This document shows, in pieces, positions 54,341 through 64,000 of a stretch of DNA of 64,000 nucleotides; position 1 is the stretch's first letter; the number at the start of each line of letters is the position of its first letter. The DNA comes from Ixodes scapularis. Its lineage: Eukaryota > Arthropoda > Arachnida > Ixodida > Ixodidae. The notes under the pieces are model-generated. The model did no database searches. It saw only the letters and a program-made list of their open reading frames with translations, and was not told the DNA's origin. The translations under genes were made by a program, and so were the position numbers. The DNA is taken from assembly GCF_016920785.2 (NCBI RefSeq), contig NW_024609857.1:12562716-12626715 (forward strand), written 5' to 3'.

Positions 54341-56086
54341 ATGAGAATTGTGAGCGCAGTTTGTGTATTTCTGTGCACTTACCTTGGGTCGATGGCTGAA
54401 CGTCAGCCTCTACTTGGTGCAAGCATCGGTGACTTTCTGGTGCGCTGCCAGTGTCGCGTTGTGCTTCTGCTGGCAAGCGACTCGTTTGACTACCTGTCAC
54501 CTTTGAAGTTCTCAGCGGGTGTCTTGGTTGAAGTTTGGGACAGCTTGACGCCCGAACGTGTCCAAACTCTCGAAGAGCTCTCGAATCTAAACGTGAGGGT
54601 CAGTGTTCTACTGGTGTCATCTTCACACGACGTCCAGCAGCACGTGATGGAAACAATCGGCGGACGTGTGGCGCACCTTCCCCTCGTCAAGTTTGTGTTT
54701 GTTTTTCATGAAAACCATGATCGGCTGTTTGAAGAATTCCCACGAAGTTCGTGTAACGTGATTCTCATCAACGAAACGACAGTAGACGTCACTTTATACC
54801 CTTACCGCGATTGCACGAAACGAACATTCATGGATTACAAAATATTTTTTAAGAACGCAACGAGAAAGGGTTGGTCTTCAATACGGCACAGATCCCTAAT
54901 TGCGGGTACCGTATTCACAAAGATCGGTCCCGACATTACATCGTTGGTCGAGTATATTCCCTCAATCAGAGCTATTATAAAGGCACTAACACTAAACAAT
55001 GTAACCCTGTCACTATACAAACCGACTTTGATTCCGCCCGACAAAGAATATTTGGTCACGTTTCTGCGACAACGAAAAACTGATATCACTATTTCGCCGG
55101 CACCGGTGGTCTTGGAGAAAAGCCTCGAAATTCATTTTGCATCTATCACGACCCCTAAATGCATCACTTTTTTTAGTCCAGAAAAAACAACCAAAACGCT
55201 TTCTCTCAAGAACAAGCTGATGGAATCAGCGTACTTCGTGTTACTTGTTCTGCTCAGTGCTCTCACCCTCTTGGCAATTTATTACGCACAAGGACGGCTT
55301 TTGGGGGAACTAACCGACATCACGGGAGCAACGTTCTTTCTTCTGTCCAGTATCCTGGCGAGGAGCGGTGTTGAGTTCCCAAGGACATCCGCATTCACGA
55401 CTTGGATTTTGCTGGTAATTTGGATTTTTGCTTCCCTCGGTCTAAGCACGTACGTGACGTCCGTGATTGTGTCGCAAACAAGCTCACCACCCCTCGCGCG
55501 CGCCATCGAAACGATCGAACAACTCGAAGCGGCCGTGCGACGAGGCCGCATACTGCCATGCGCGATTGAAAAAAGCTCGCTCCTTGATGTGATTGAGTCC
55601 AGCCCCGGTGGCCTTACAGGAGCACTGAGACAACAGCTCCAAGCGTGCGGTGAGGACTGCCTCGAACGACCAGGAACGGGGAAGTGTGCTCGACTGGCTT
55701 CGCGAGGAACGCACGTCTACTTGAGGTTCCTGGATCCTTTTTTTCTCATGCTGGTTCCGACGTCGGGACTGGCGCCTTCCAGTGAGTGTATCGAGAGCCT
55801 CTACATGGCGCCGTACGTCTCCAAGGACTTTCCTTATAAGGACGAACTGTGGAGGCTCGGTAGGGTCGCCGACGAGACCGGGCATGGAAAGGCCGAGGAA
55901 CAGAAACTCCTTTGGGAACTTTCGAAGAAGGGAAAGCACGCGGCGCTTGGAACAAGTGAGGCGAAGAGGGAGTTCAGTAGGGTTCCACTTGCCCAATACA
56001 TGTGCATATACGCCTGTGGTTGCGCTGTCGCCACCATTGTCTTCGCACTCGAGATCCGCTGTAACTCCCTGCAATCCTCGAAATGA
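54341..56086 (+). CDS. Divergent ionotropic receptor (IR), intronless
   Basis: 581 residues in one exon. Residues 1-19 form a signal peptide (MRIVSAVCVFLCTYLGSMA). The extracellular S1 part of a ligand-binding domain follows and includes DITISPAPVVLEKSLEIHF (248-266), which aligns with the glutamate-receptor 'DxAxxPLTxxxxRxxxxxF' block, but with Lys260 where glutamate-binding receptors have Arg. TM1 is about 298-317, then a pore region with GATFFLLSSILARSGV, and TM2 about 354-378 ending LSTYVTSVIVSQTSSP, in place of the SYTANL motif. S2 spans about 380-548 and TM3 about 553-572, with a short cytoplasmic tail. This is the iGluR/IR fold without the long amino-terminal domain, as in divergent arthropod IRs used for chemosensation. 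The ATG is in a good context (A at -3) and starts the signal peptide. No close paralogue lies in the window. Ligand and tissue cannot be inferred. Confidence 0.88.
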   Translation: MRIVSAVCVFLCTYLGSMAERQPLLGASIGDFLVRCQCRVVLLLASDSFDYLSPLKFSAGVLVEVWDSLTPERVQTLEELSNLNVRVSVLLVSSSHDVQQHVMETIGGRVAHLPLVKFVFVFHENHDRLFEEFPRSSCNVILINETTVDVTLYPYRDCTKRTFMDYKIFFKNATRKGWSSIRHRSLIAGTVFTKIGPDITSLVEYIPSIRAIIKALTLNNVTLSLYKPTLIPPDKEYLVTFLRQRKTDITISPAPVVLEKSLEIHFASITTPKCITFFSPEKTTKTLSLKNKLMESAYFVLLVLLSALTLLAIYYAQGRLLGELTDITGATFFLLSSILARSGVEFPRTSAFTTWILLVIWIFASLGLSTYVTSVIVSQTSSPPLARAIETIEQLEAAVRRGRILPCAIEKSSLLDVIESSPGGLTGALRQQLQACGEDCLERPGTGKCARLASRGTHVYLRFLDPFFLMLVPTSGLAPSSECIESLYMAPYVSKDFPYKDELWRLGRVADETGHGKAEEQKLLWELSKKGKHAALGTSEAKREFSRVPLAQYMCIYACGCAVATIVFALEIRCNSLQSSK

Positions 56087-56395
56087 TTGGTGTAATTGAG
56101 TGGTTTAGGGGCCGAGAAAACGTTTTGACCATAAAGATGAAGCATGCCAGGTGTCACCGAGCACGTTGTGAGCGTGTGAAACGTCATGCTGTGAGGCGCC
56201 TTTCTGACATTCATTTGAGGTGAAAACAATTTTACCGCGAACCGAGTACAGTAACATATCGCAAACGGTATGTTTCGATCTGCCATACACGTAATAGCAT
56301 CTTTTGAATCTAGAGCTTTACGTGGGAGCCCCGCACGGACCTTGCTTGCTCGTGTTGCTGTTGGTAGCACCAGGCTGGAGAGTTAAGGCCCGTTC

Positions 56396-56539
56396 ACACT
56401 CTTACAACCGAGTGCGACTGAGAGAGACCAAACCGGTTTTTAAGCCTCTTGCGATCTCTTAGGACCAGCTCCGCTCAGTGCATCCGGTCCCAAGAAGTTT
56501 TTCTCGGTCGTACTCGGTTGCAAGAGTGTGAACGCGCCT
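56396..56539. mobile_element. MITE flanked by TTA (PIF/Harbinger-type)
   Basis: The ends AGGCCCGTTCACACTCTT and AAGAGTGTGAACGCGCCT are inverted, with inner ACAACCGAGTGCGACTGAG pairing with CTCGGTCGTACTCGGTTG. It is flanked by direct TTA at 56393-56395 and 56540-56542. It is 144 bp and non-coding. Confidence 0.75.
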
Positions 56540-59076
56540 TTAGCGTCAGCAAAGAAGCGCGGCTCTTGGTTTGACGTAATAGCGCCCGCGTTCAGTCCCG
56601 TTGCGGCGCACTAGTGTGGGTGGAGACGGGGAAACTGGGAGAAGAGGGGGGAGATAAACGGTGCACTGACACCCCCCTCCCTTCCCCCTTCCCTCTGCAG
56701 CTAGAGAGGTTGTCAAAACATTTGCCTGGTCACCCGCCGGCTTGATTTGCTTACGAGATTGTAACACCCGTACCTTCAGGGGGCCCAACTTGCAAGATAC
56801 AAAGATTACTGGGAAGGGTCGTGCCAAAGCGGCTGTTGCGAGTGATCGGAACCAATCCAAGGCCGTGTGAGTTTCCCGTGATCTTTGATAGAAAGCGCCA
56901 AGACGCGCGCAACGCGTCGTCACGTGCAACGTTCACAAAGCTGGATTGGCTGGGATGGCTCGTAGCGTCCGCTGCGGCCAGACGTAAGATGAAATGGTGG
57001 AGACATGGTCGTCGAGATAAATCCGGACTTTTCCCAGATGTCGTCTCTCAACAATGCATTGAAGCTAACCGGCCGTATTGCGCTTCTGCGGCCACGTGAT
57101 TCGACAGCGGACCATCGCATGATAAACAGTTCGCGACTTGCTGAAGACAGAGCAGGGAGTATCCGGAGGGCTACAATACGTTATTCGCTTCGCGCCGGAA
57201 AGGCGTCTAAGCAAATTATTGCGTGGTATGGCTACAAGGAGACACAGGTTTACAGCATTGCGAAAGCGTTCAGACAATCTGTCAGCCAGGAAGACGTTAC
57301 GGCAGACATTGCAAAGGACAGAAAAAAGGACGATATTCATTTTATATTTGTCTCTGTGTGTTTTCTTAAATACGGTGAAGTGTCTGGATTTATCTTGATG
57401 ACCCTATATTTACACATATACAATAACAAAAAGAGCAAGGAGAACGGATTTTTTTTTTTTTGTACACGTCACCTTACCTCCCTGACTGGTTTGCTTGAGC
57501 TTGTTTTCTATTAAATGAATTATCAGTTGATAGTCAGCGCCCGAGTTCCGTACTCCTTTTGTCAGTCCGTTCCTTTTGTGCGGCCTATTTATATATATAT
57601 TTTTTTTATAGTCATGAACCAACTCACCTACATCGCCACTTTACTTTAGGCCCTGCAGACCAAAAAAAAAATAATAAAGCATCATCTGTGTATATCCACC
57701 AGATGTGTTCCATCATAGATGACCGTAGCACGACAATTTGCCACTGCTTTAAGATACATAGGTCAACTATTACAGACCGTTTGATGCGTTGTTAGAGCAC
57801 GTGTAATATAGAACGAAGAAATCAAGAACGCTTGTTTCTCCGCCTTTGAATATTATGTCAAGGTGCTTTTTAGAAACATTTTCGTATCTGCGATCCATAT
57901 GCGTTTATAAAAGCTATCTTAGGTTTCAACAAAAATGTTTGATGGGAATGAAACTTTTATCTAAGCTGCTCGAAACAAGTGACTCAAAGGTATTGTAATG
58001 AAAACCGAGTAGCATGTTCATAAGTATTTTCTAGTTCGATTAAAACAAAAAAGGAAGAAGGAGATTTATATATATATATATATAATATGGTTAGTTTATT
58101 AGTCAGGTTTTTGCCCGTGGACTTCGTAAGTCAAGGGTAAATATGAGCGTGGTCGAGCAGATGTTTCAAGAAATAAGGTGCGAGCTAAACCTAGGAGTTT
58201 CAAGGAAAGCCCCGATTCACGTGCACCACGATTTCATAAACGAAGACCGCGCGTACAAAGCTTTGATCGCAGCGCAATGGCCGCGAGCGCACGCATACTC
58301 ATAGCTTTGGCTAACACGACTTGCATGTACACAATTGGCTCTCTTTCCCTCTCAATCTCCATTTACAACGCCTACACACAGACCCGAACGCTGTTTGCGC
58401 GATTCCCGCCACCTGGACACTTCTTGGCTCAAAAGGCAGATGGAGCTACTAGAACAAGAGCTTCTTCATCGTAAAGAGAGATGGCGCCACAAGGTTCACG
58501 TTTTCTGCATATCCATTCCGCTTCAGGGAGAGCGCGCAATTTCAAACTCAACGTTCTGTCCAATCCATCCCGTGTTCCATGCCTTTCTGTTTTATACGCG
58601 CATTGGGAGCCATTGAATGCACGCGTGATCAGATTCACGCGAAATAATCCACTTCATCGACAAGCTTGTGGCAAGTGCCTGGAAAATTACTTACTTACGT
58701 GAAAGCGTTCATTCCCGGACTGGTTTCTTTCCAGCTACGTAAGGCCAAAAAAGATTTTAAAAGTGCGTGCACACACAACAATAAGGCAACACAAATAAAC
58801 GGCATGAAAGAAAACAGCAGTTATCAGGAGGATAAAATCGAGAAAAAACGAAATAGAAAGTACAGAACGAATACGCATTTTTCTTGTCGATGAAGATCCT
58901 TTTATCTTCTCTAACGACTCCCTTTTTCATTTTCGCTCCCTCTCTTTCTTCCTCTCTCTCTCTCTTTACACTTCCCTGATACCGCAGAGGAAGTGAATGC
59001 GGGAAAACAACTAAAGGCTTGATTTAGCGCATTGAGGATAAGACATCGCATGATGAAAATGTCGTCATTACCTCGG

Positions 59077-59845
59077 CAGGGATGGGCAGTACTTCAAAGT
59101 CAAGTACTTTAAATACGTATTTGAAATACATTGAGAATTTTGTATTTTGTATTTAATAACAAATTGACTAACATATTTGTAAATTGTATCTAAATGCTGA
59201 AAATTTAGCATTTCAAATACTACCCCAGTACAATTTTGGCCACTGTAATTCACAGTCAAATGCGATATTATGCATTATCTGCGATGGGAGTCTTACGCAA
59301 AAAGCACGAAACTTCGTTGAGCTTTGCTCATAATAAACATGTCAGAAAAATAAAAGGAAGAGTAGAACAAGCAATGAACGGGGTGGATGCAAATATTGAC
59401 TTGGCTGAACTGATTTAATTTGTTAGACGTCGGATTAACGACGTATTGTTTGAAAATGCTTTGTTCATTCAACTGAGCCTTTCAGTTTAAACTAGTACCC
59501 AATGCATTGTTTTCTGATGCTGTACCCGCCACTCTTATGATAAAAGGAAATTATTTTTAGAGTTGCAACTTTTTTTCAGCGCTTGATTATTATTGGTATA
59601 TATAAGTTCCAGTCTTGATTTGGTCACGGTCTTTTTTTACTTGGGGTTATATTTAAGTCTCAGACGTGAGACTATGGGAACAAAATGTATTTTTGTATCA
59701 AATTATGTCGTTGTATATTTTGCATTTTCTATTTAAATACTTTCCTAAAAGAAGTAACTGGATTTGTAATTAAATGCATTTTGTCCAATTATTTTGTATT
59801 CGTATTTCGACACAGTTTTGTAATCATTTGGCCCTTCCCATCCTC
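59077..59845. mobile_element. Possible AT-rich non-autonomous element
   Basis: The left end CAGGGATGGGCAGTAC and right end GGCCCTTCCCATCCTCG are partly inverted. The adjoining segments (AAATACGTATTTGAAATACA and TTTTGTATTCGTATTTCGAC) are also roughly complementary. No target duplication was found. hAT origin is a guess. Confidence 0.35.
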
Positions 59846-62800
59846 GTAGTTATATAAGGACCTATCACAATTTTAAAAAAAAATAAAGAAAAGCTTTTTT
59901 TTTTGGTTAGGGACTAAGCAGAATACAGCTCTACGCATCACCTTCTTTGTGCATCTTTCTTTCATTCTTTCTCTCCATCCATCTTTGATCCTTTTTGCAT
60001 TTTTTGTTTTCCAAGTTTTACAGCTGAGACGGCCTTTGAATGTTCCGTTGTGACGCCCATCAAAGGCGAGATAAGTACCGTACTTTTGGCTCTCCCTGAC
60101 GAGCTGCTTGACATATAAATTGCTCTTGAATGTCGGGCGCTGGAATTCTAAATCAAGCACCTCTATTATTTGCTGCTCTCTGGCTCGGACCTTATCTTTT
60201 GTGTCGTGTTCGTTTTTGTTTGTCTGTTTTTATATTTGCTGTCTGTTCTAGTGTTCGCTTTTTTTTTTTTTTTTCGTTCGCTGGCTTGTTTGTTTGTTCT
60301 TCGATTTTTGTGCACAGAAAATACAATGATTTTCTTGTTCTCCGGTCCACGGGGTTATGGTACGGCCATTGGAACGCTACCAGAGAGACCCCCCTTCCCC
60401 CTCCCCCAACCACAGCACGCAGACGGACATACGTACTCGCGAGTTCTAATGGCGCAAGAAATGTGGTTGGCTGCAGACCTTCTGTAACCGGACGTATTCA
60501 TTCTGAAACAGCACACCAGGGGGTTAGTTTTCTTTGCACGTTCACTGCGTGTACCATCACCTATCCGCGGTTGTTGAGCGCCAAAATGAGTCCATTGAGA
60601 AGCAATAATTAAAGTCATTGTATCCAGCATAAACTATTCGAAATGACCGGTTTGTACCATCTTTAATTTCAACAGTTTTCTGGCCAAGCGACTGGTCAGA
60701 ATTTTAGCATGAATCGTGTAGCCCATCGTTACATTTTTTGTAGGCCGTCATTACATTTTTTGGGGTCTTTGGATGTTGGAATGAGAACTGTGTGCTCAGC
60801 AGTCCACTGTGCGTCATATCGTTCTGCTCGAAAGCTGATCCCTCCCTCTCCCTCCCCTCCCCCCCCCCCCCCCTTCTTCCGTCTTCTGGAGATCTGGCCC
60901 GCGGCAGCGAAGAGGTGGCCGACCCCTGTGCTAGACTATTCCCATGGTCCTTCCAGCCTTGAGCTGACAGAGCGATGGACGCTTCGAGCACGTGGGACCA
61001 GGTATACGTCGAGGGTTCGCCACTGCATCACGCCCCCGCCCGTACCATCATGCAGAAAGCGGAGTCCGCTGATGTAGAGAACATGTTCGATTGGTCCGTT
61101 GAGGGCGTGTTTCCTCCCACACTGTCAGTTTAGGGGGGAACGGTGTATAGCTGAATTCACAGATGTAAATACGCTTCTGGATGTCGTTTTATTTTTAAGC
61201 TAGGGCGAACTTTTGTCAATTTTCACTGGCCTACGGTATTTTGTTTGCTAGACCTGCTTCCTGTTACTTTTGACTAAACGTTAAGTGTTATTCAAGTTGT
61301 CATTCGAGTAAACGTTATGCGACGACGTCTAGCGTAAATGAAATTCAACTGGTCTTTGTAATCACTCCTGAGCCATAGCCTGAGGTTTTACCTTCTTTTT
61401 TTTTCCCCTGAGACTTCCACATTAGAATTTTCGTTTCGCCTTAAGATCTAAAGTTCTAAACCGCGTATTAATAAATCACTCATTTCGCAGTTTCGGAATG
61501 TTTCCTTTGAGATCAATCAATGTGTTGCAGAGGTCTAAGCAACGGTATATAAGCTCAGATAGTTGAAGATGGCTTGTTGCCGATCACATACCGGCAGGAA
61601 GCTGCCAACTACTGCTGGAAGCGTGAACTCGCCTCTAAACGTCGCTCTTCATCATTATCTGTTTCGCAGTCAACATATTTTCGCTGCGGTGTTGTTTTAC
61701 GAAAACAGTACCCCGTGAAGCATCGGCGGCTGCGTCGAGTCACATCGAGAGCTTTCCTTGTTCTAACACTTCCTACCGCATTCGTGCTTTGTTGTCAATG
61801 TATTGTTTATTAGTATAGCTTGCTACCATAAAAATGACCATTGTCGTTTGACTACAAAAAGCTCCGGGCCTACGCTCAGTTTTGTAAACTTGCCTGGATT
61901 CATTCGACGCTTCGGCACACTCGTTCGGCAAGTGCACTGGCTTAAAAGGTGCCAAGTCAAACTGACTTTTGTTTTTCGGTGTTTGCTAGCTTTGTGGGGT
62001 GAGGATGTATGCACGCTCCCGGCAGAGCGCTTGAACTTTCCCGGTCCGGCAGGTGAGAAAGGCGCGCCTCCGCGCGGTGTAATTATCAGCTAAACAGGCC
62101 GTGATGAATGGTTCCTTTGCCTTCTCGCTCTTGCTTCTCCAAAAAACGTGCTTTGTTTTCTTCTTTTCTTTTTTTCGTCTCACCTTCCCTTTTGAAGCAG
62201 GGATGCGCGTCATTGGGAGTCGGCCTTTGGCTAATGGGAGTAAAAAAGCAGCGACGGCGGCAGGGGCCCAGAGCCAATAAATAGTGTATTTTATATACGT
62301 TCTTGACACAATATATGTATATAGAAAGAAAAAGCTTTTAATTGTGCCGGTCGCCAGATCCTAAAGAGCTACGACTTGTGGGTGATATTAAGGGGAGCAA
62401 CACCAGTCTCCAGGAGTGTACTGTGACTGTGCCTCACCTTATGTCTTAGTTGCCTCGTTTACTTGCATTAGTAGTGGCTCTCAGGCTGAAGAATAAACCA
62501 ATAATAATAATTGTACTGCTTGTTTTAATATAACAGGCATTGAATACCTGTAGTGTGTAGGCTGGCAGAAGCGGATCTGACACTATAAAACGAGCCAGAA
62601 AAGTCAGCGCCTGCACATAGAAAGCTAAAAATTTCACCAGATGTGCACTGAGCAGGCTAGTTTTAACGCGTGAAATTGCAAAGTGTAGTTTCCTCCATAC
62701 AAAAATGAAAGCGAGAAACTTGCCAGACGACCGAGTCAGCGACGCCATTAACTTGAGGCGCCATATACCGATAGGCGCAGCGAGCAGAGAACAAAACGCG

Positions 62801-63187
62801 TCATTTGCTTGCCGCGCTAAAAAAAAAAAAAAAAAAAAAGAAATTGTTTTCTTTTTGTTTTTTTACGCAAATTACGAAAAAACAGGTTATATCAACTTGA
62901 TTCTCTTGCCTAATACAACGAGCGATCCTCGTTTATCACTCAAAACATGCCCGACGCTACATATTGCCCAGCGATATACGGCCGGAAAACGAAGCCAGTG
63001 AGGGCTGTATCGCAATTGATGGAAATCACAGTAACTCCCAACATTTTCTTCCAAGGTGATCATCATTTCCTTGCTGTCTGAACAATACTGTGTTCTCCCC
63101 TAAACTGAGACTGGTGCAAAATACGTCCGTGTAAACGAGTTCCTCGCTTTCCTACCGAAAAATCCAGTTTAACTTTTCACCGTCCGA

Positions 63188-63313
63188 ATTATGGAACTGG
63201 AAATCTAACTGGGATGGTTTCTGGGAACCTGAAATCCTGATTGCAGACAAGGGAATAATTTCTAAAAACCTGAAATCCAGATAGAATTCAGGTAGATTTC
63301 CTGTTCCATAATA
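63188..63313. repeat. Foldback element, 126 bp
   Basis: ATTATGGAACTGGAAATCTA on the left pairs with TAGATTTCCTGTTCCATAAT on the right with one mismatch. Inside, CCTGAAATCC occurs twice as a direct repeat. Confidence 0.7.
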
Positions 63314-63518
63314 GGTAGGGCATATTCACGTGCAGAGAGCCGGGTCCGGTGATAAAAGAGAGGCGGGTGATTGGTCCGTTGGGCACGTACTCCCAACCGC
63401 ACTATTAGCTTAGGTGTGCTTTTTTCACGCAAAAAGATGAGAGAAATTCAGCACCGAGAACTGAATCCTTTATTTAAATTATCTCGACGTGGTAGGGCAC
63501 GCGGTTCAAAGCGAGACC

Positions 63519-63540
63519 CCCCCCCCCCCCCCCCCCCCCC
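63519..63540. repeat. Poly-C tract
   Basis: About 22 consecutive C. The length is unreliable in assemblies. Confidence 0.95.
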
Positions 63541-64000
63541 GATACTTTCAGTGTACAATAGATGACGCAATGTATTGCGGACTATAATTCACAAGGCGAC
63601 TAAGTCCAGAAAATGTGAGCCCGAGCCGGATTTTAATTCGAACGGACTCATAAAAAGGGCGGGGGGTTCGACCAGTGCTATCTTTCCCGTGTCCTTTTCA
63701 GGCTCGAGGAACATGAGATGAGCGGGTAATCTTCACGGTAAGTTGGCTAATTATCTCAAATCTGTGAATTTAACTTTTTTTTTTAATTTATTGAGCTTAG
63801 GGGTCGTGTTACGATTGTAGTATCAAAGGCCAAGCTTGTTTAAAATAATTGCAAAAATGTAATACCTTTTTAGATATTCATTTTGTTTATTTTCACATTT
63901 CTCAGTCCGATTTCCAAATTGCGCGCAGGAAGAGCACCTCCAGCCGTGCCTCAAGCCAACCCCTTCTCCTGCGCATCCGTTTCGTGACCTGAACATAGCT

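Larger units (their letters stand above)
56087..64000. other. Intergenic region downstream of the IR gene
   Basis: Contains a TTA-flanked MITE (56396-56539), a diffuse repeat with GATGGG-type ends (about 59077-59845), a hAT-like right end (about 60927-60938), a foldback element (63188-63313) and C/G homopolymer tracts (about 60859-60873 and 63519-63540). A short segment, ATTGGTCCGTTGNGG followed by CTCCCA...CAGTTTAGG, recurs near 61090, 63368 and (inverted) 63090. No gene was recognised and the open frames here are short and without domains. Confidence 0.6.

Noticed and set aside
54080..54690. Minus-strand frames overlapping the IR gene
   Set aside because: Shadow frames of the receptor coding sequence or its flank.
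1..64000. CRISPR arrays, operons, ribosome-binding sites
   Set aside because: The window is eukaryotic. The tandem repeats lack the repeat-spacer form and no prokaryotic gene arrangement is present.

Overview
The window is eukaryotic, nuclear and repeat-rich, and most probably comes from a hard tick (Ixodida; other chelicerates are the alternative). This inference rests on three things: a CUB-domain gene with small exons and kilobase introns, an intronless divergent ionotropic-receptor gene, and dense foldback/MITE elements, a decayed LINE and a Ty3/gypsy element of the kind common in tick genomes. Coding density is very low. Most open frames are chance frames in repeats or intron sequence.

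Layout. 1-14919 holds no exon I can recognise. It is either an intron or the 5' flank of the gene that follows, and is filled with mobile-element debris: a piggyBac-type MITE at 3034-3670, a foldback element at 5583-5743, a decayed minus-strand LINE at about 10490-11296 that is split by a MITE, and a 172-bp triplication beside it. 14920-40264 carries the last six recognisable exons, on the plus strand, of a secreted or membrane-attached CUB-domain protein resembling arthropod 'suppressor of lurcher protein 1'. The exons encode half a CUB domain, a 13-aa linker microexon, a complete CUB domain split over two exons, a 16-aa linker microexon, and a final exon with a short hydrophobic tail and stop. 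All five introns have GT-AG ends and compatible phases. The 5' exons are not visible and probably lie left of the window.

40265-47431 is intergenic: a degenerate palindromic satellite, a non-autonomous hAT element, a LINE 3' tail and a TAA-flanked foldback MITE. 47437-51707 is a complete, apparently young Ty3/gypsy LTR retrotransposon on the minus strand. Its two 160-bp LTRs look identical, it has a GGTTC target duplication, a primer-binding site and polypurine tract, and a single intact 1283-aa Gag-Pol frame without env. 53140-53900 is a minisatellite made of TGACGTCA-type palindromes, then TCACGTGA plus G-runs, then a GCCGAC repeat. It ends about 450 bp upstream of 54341-56086, an intronless plus-strand gene for a 581-aa divergent ionotropic receptor. 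56087-64000 is intergenic with several foldback elements and no gene I can support.

How the parts relate. If the family assignment is right, the CUB protein would be an auxiliary or adhesive cell-surface factor; its nearest named relative (SOL-1) works with ionotropic glutamate receptors in nematodes. The neighbouring receptor gene belongs to the same broad receptor superfamily, but nothing in the sequence shows that the two act together. The rest of the window is shaped by mobile DNA.
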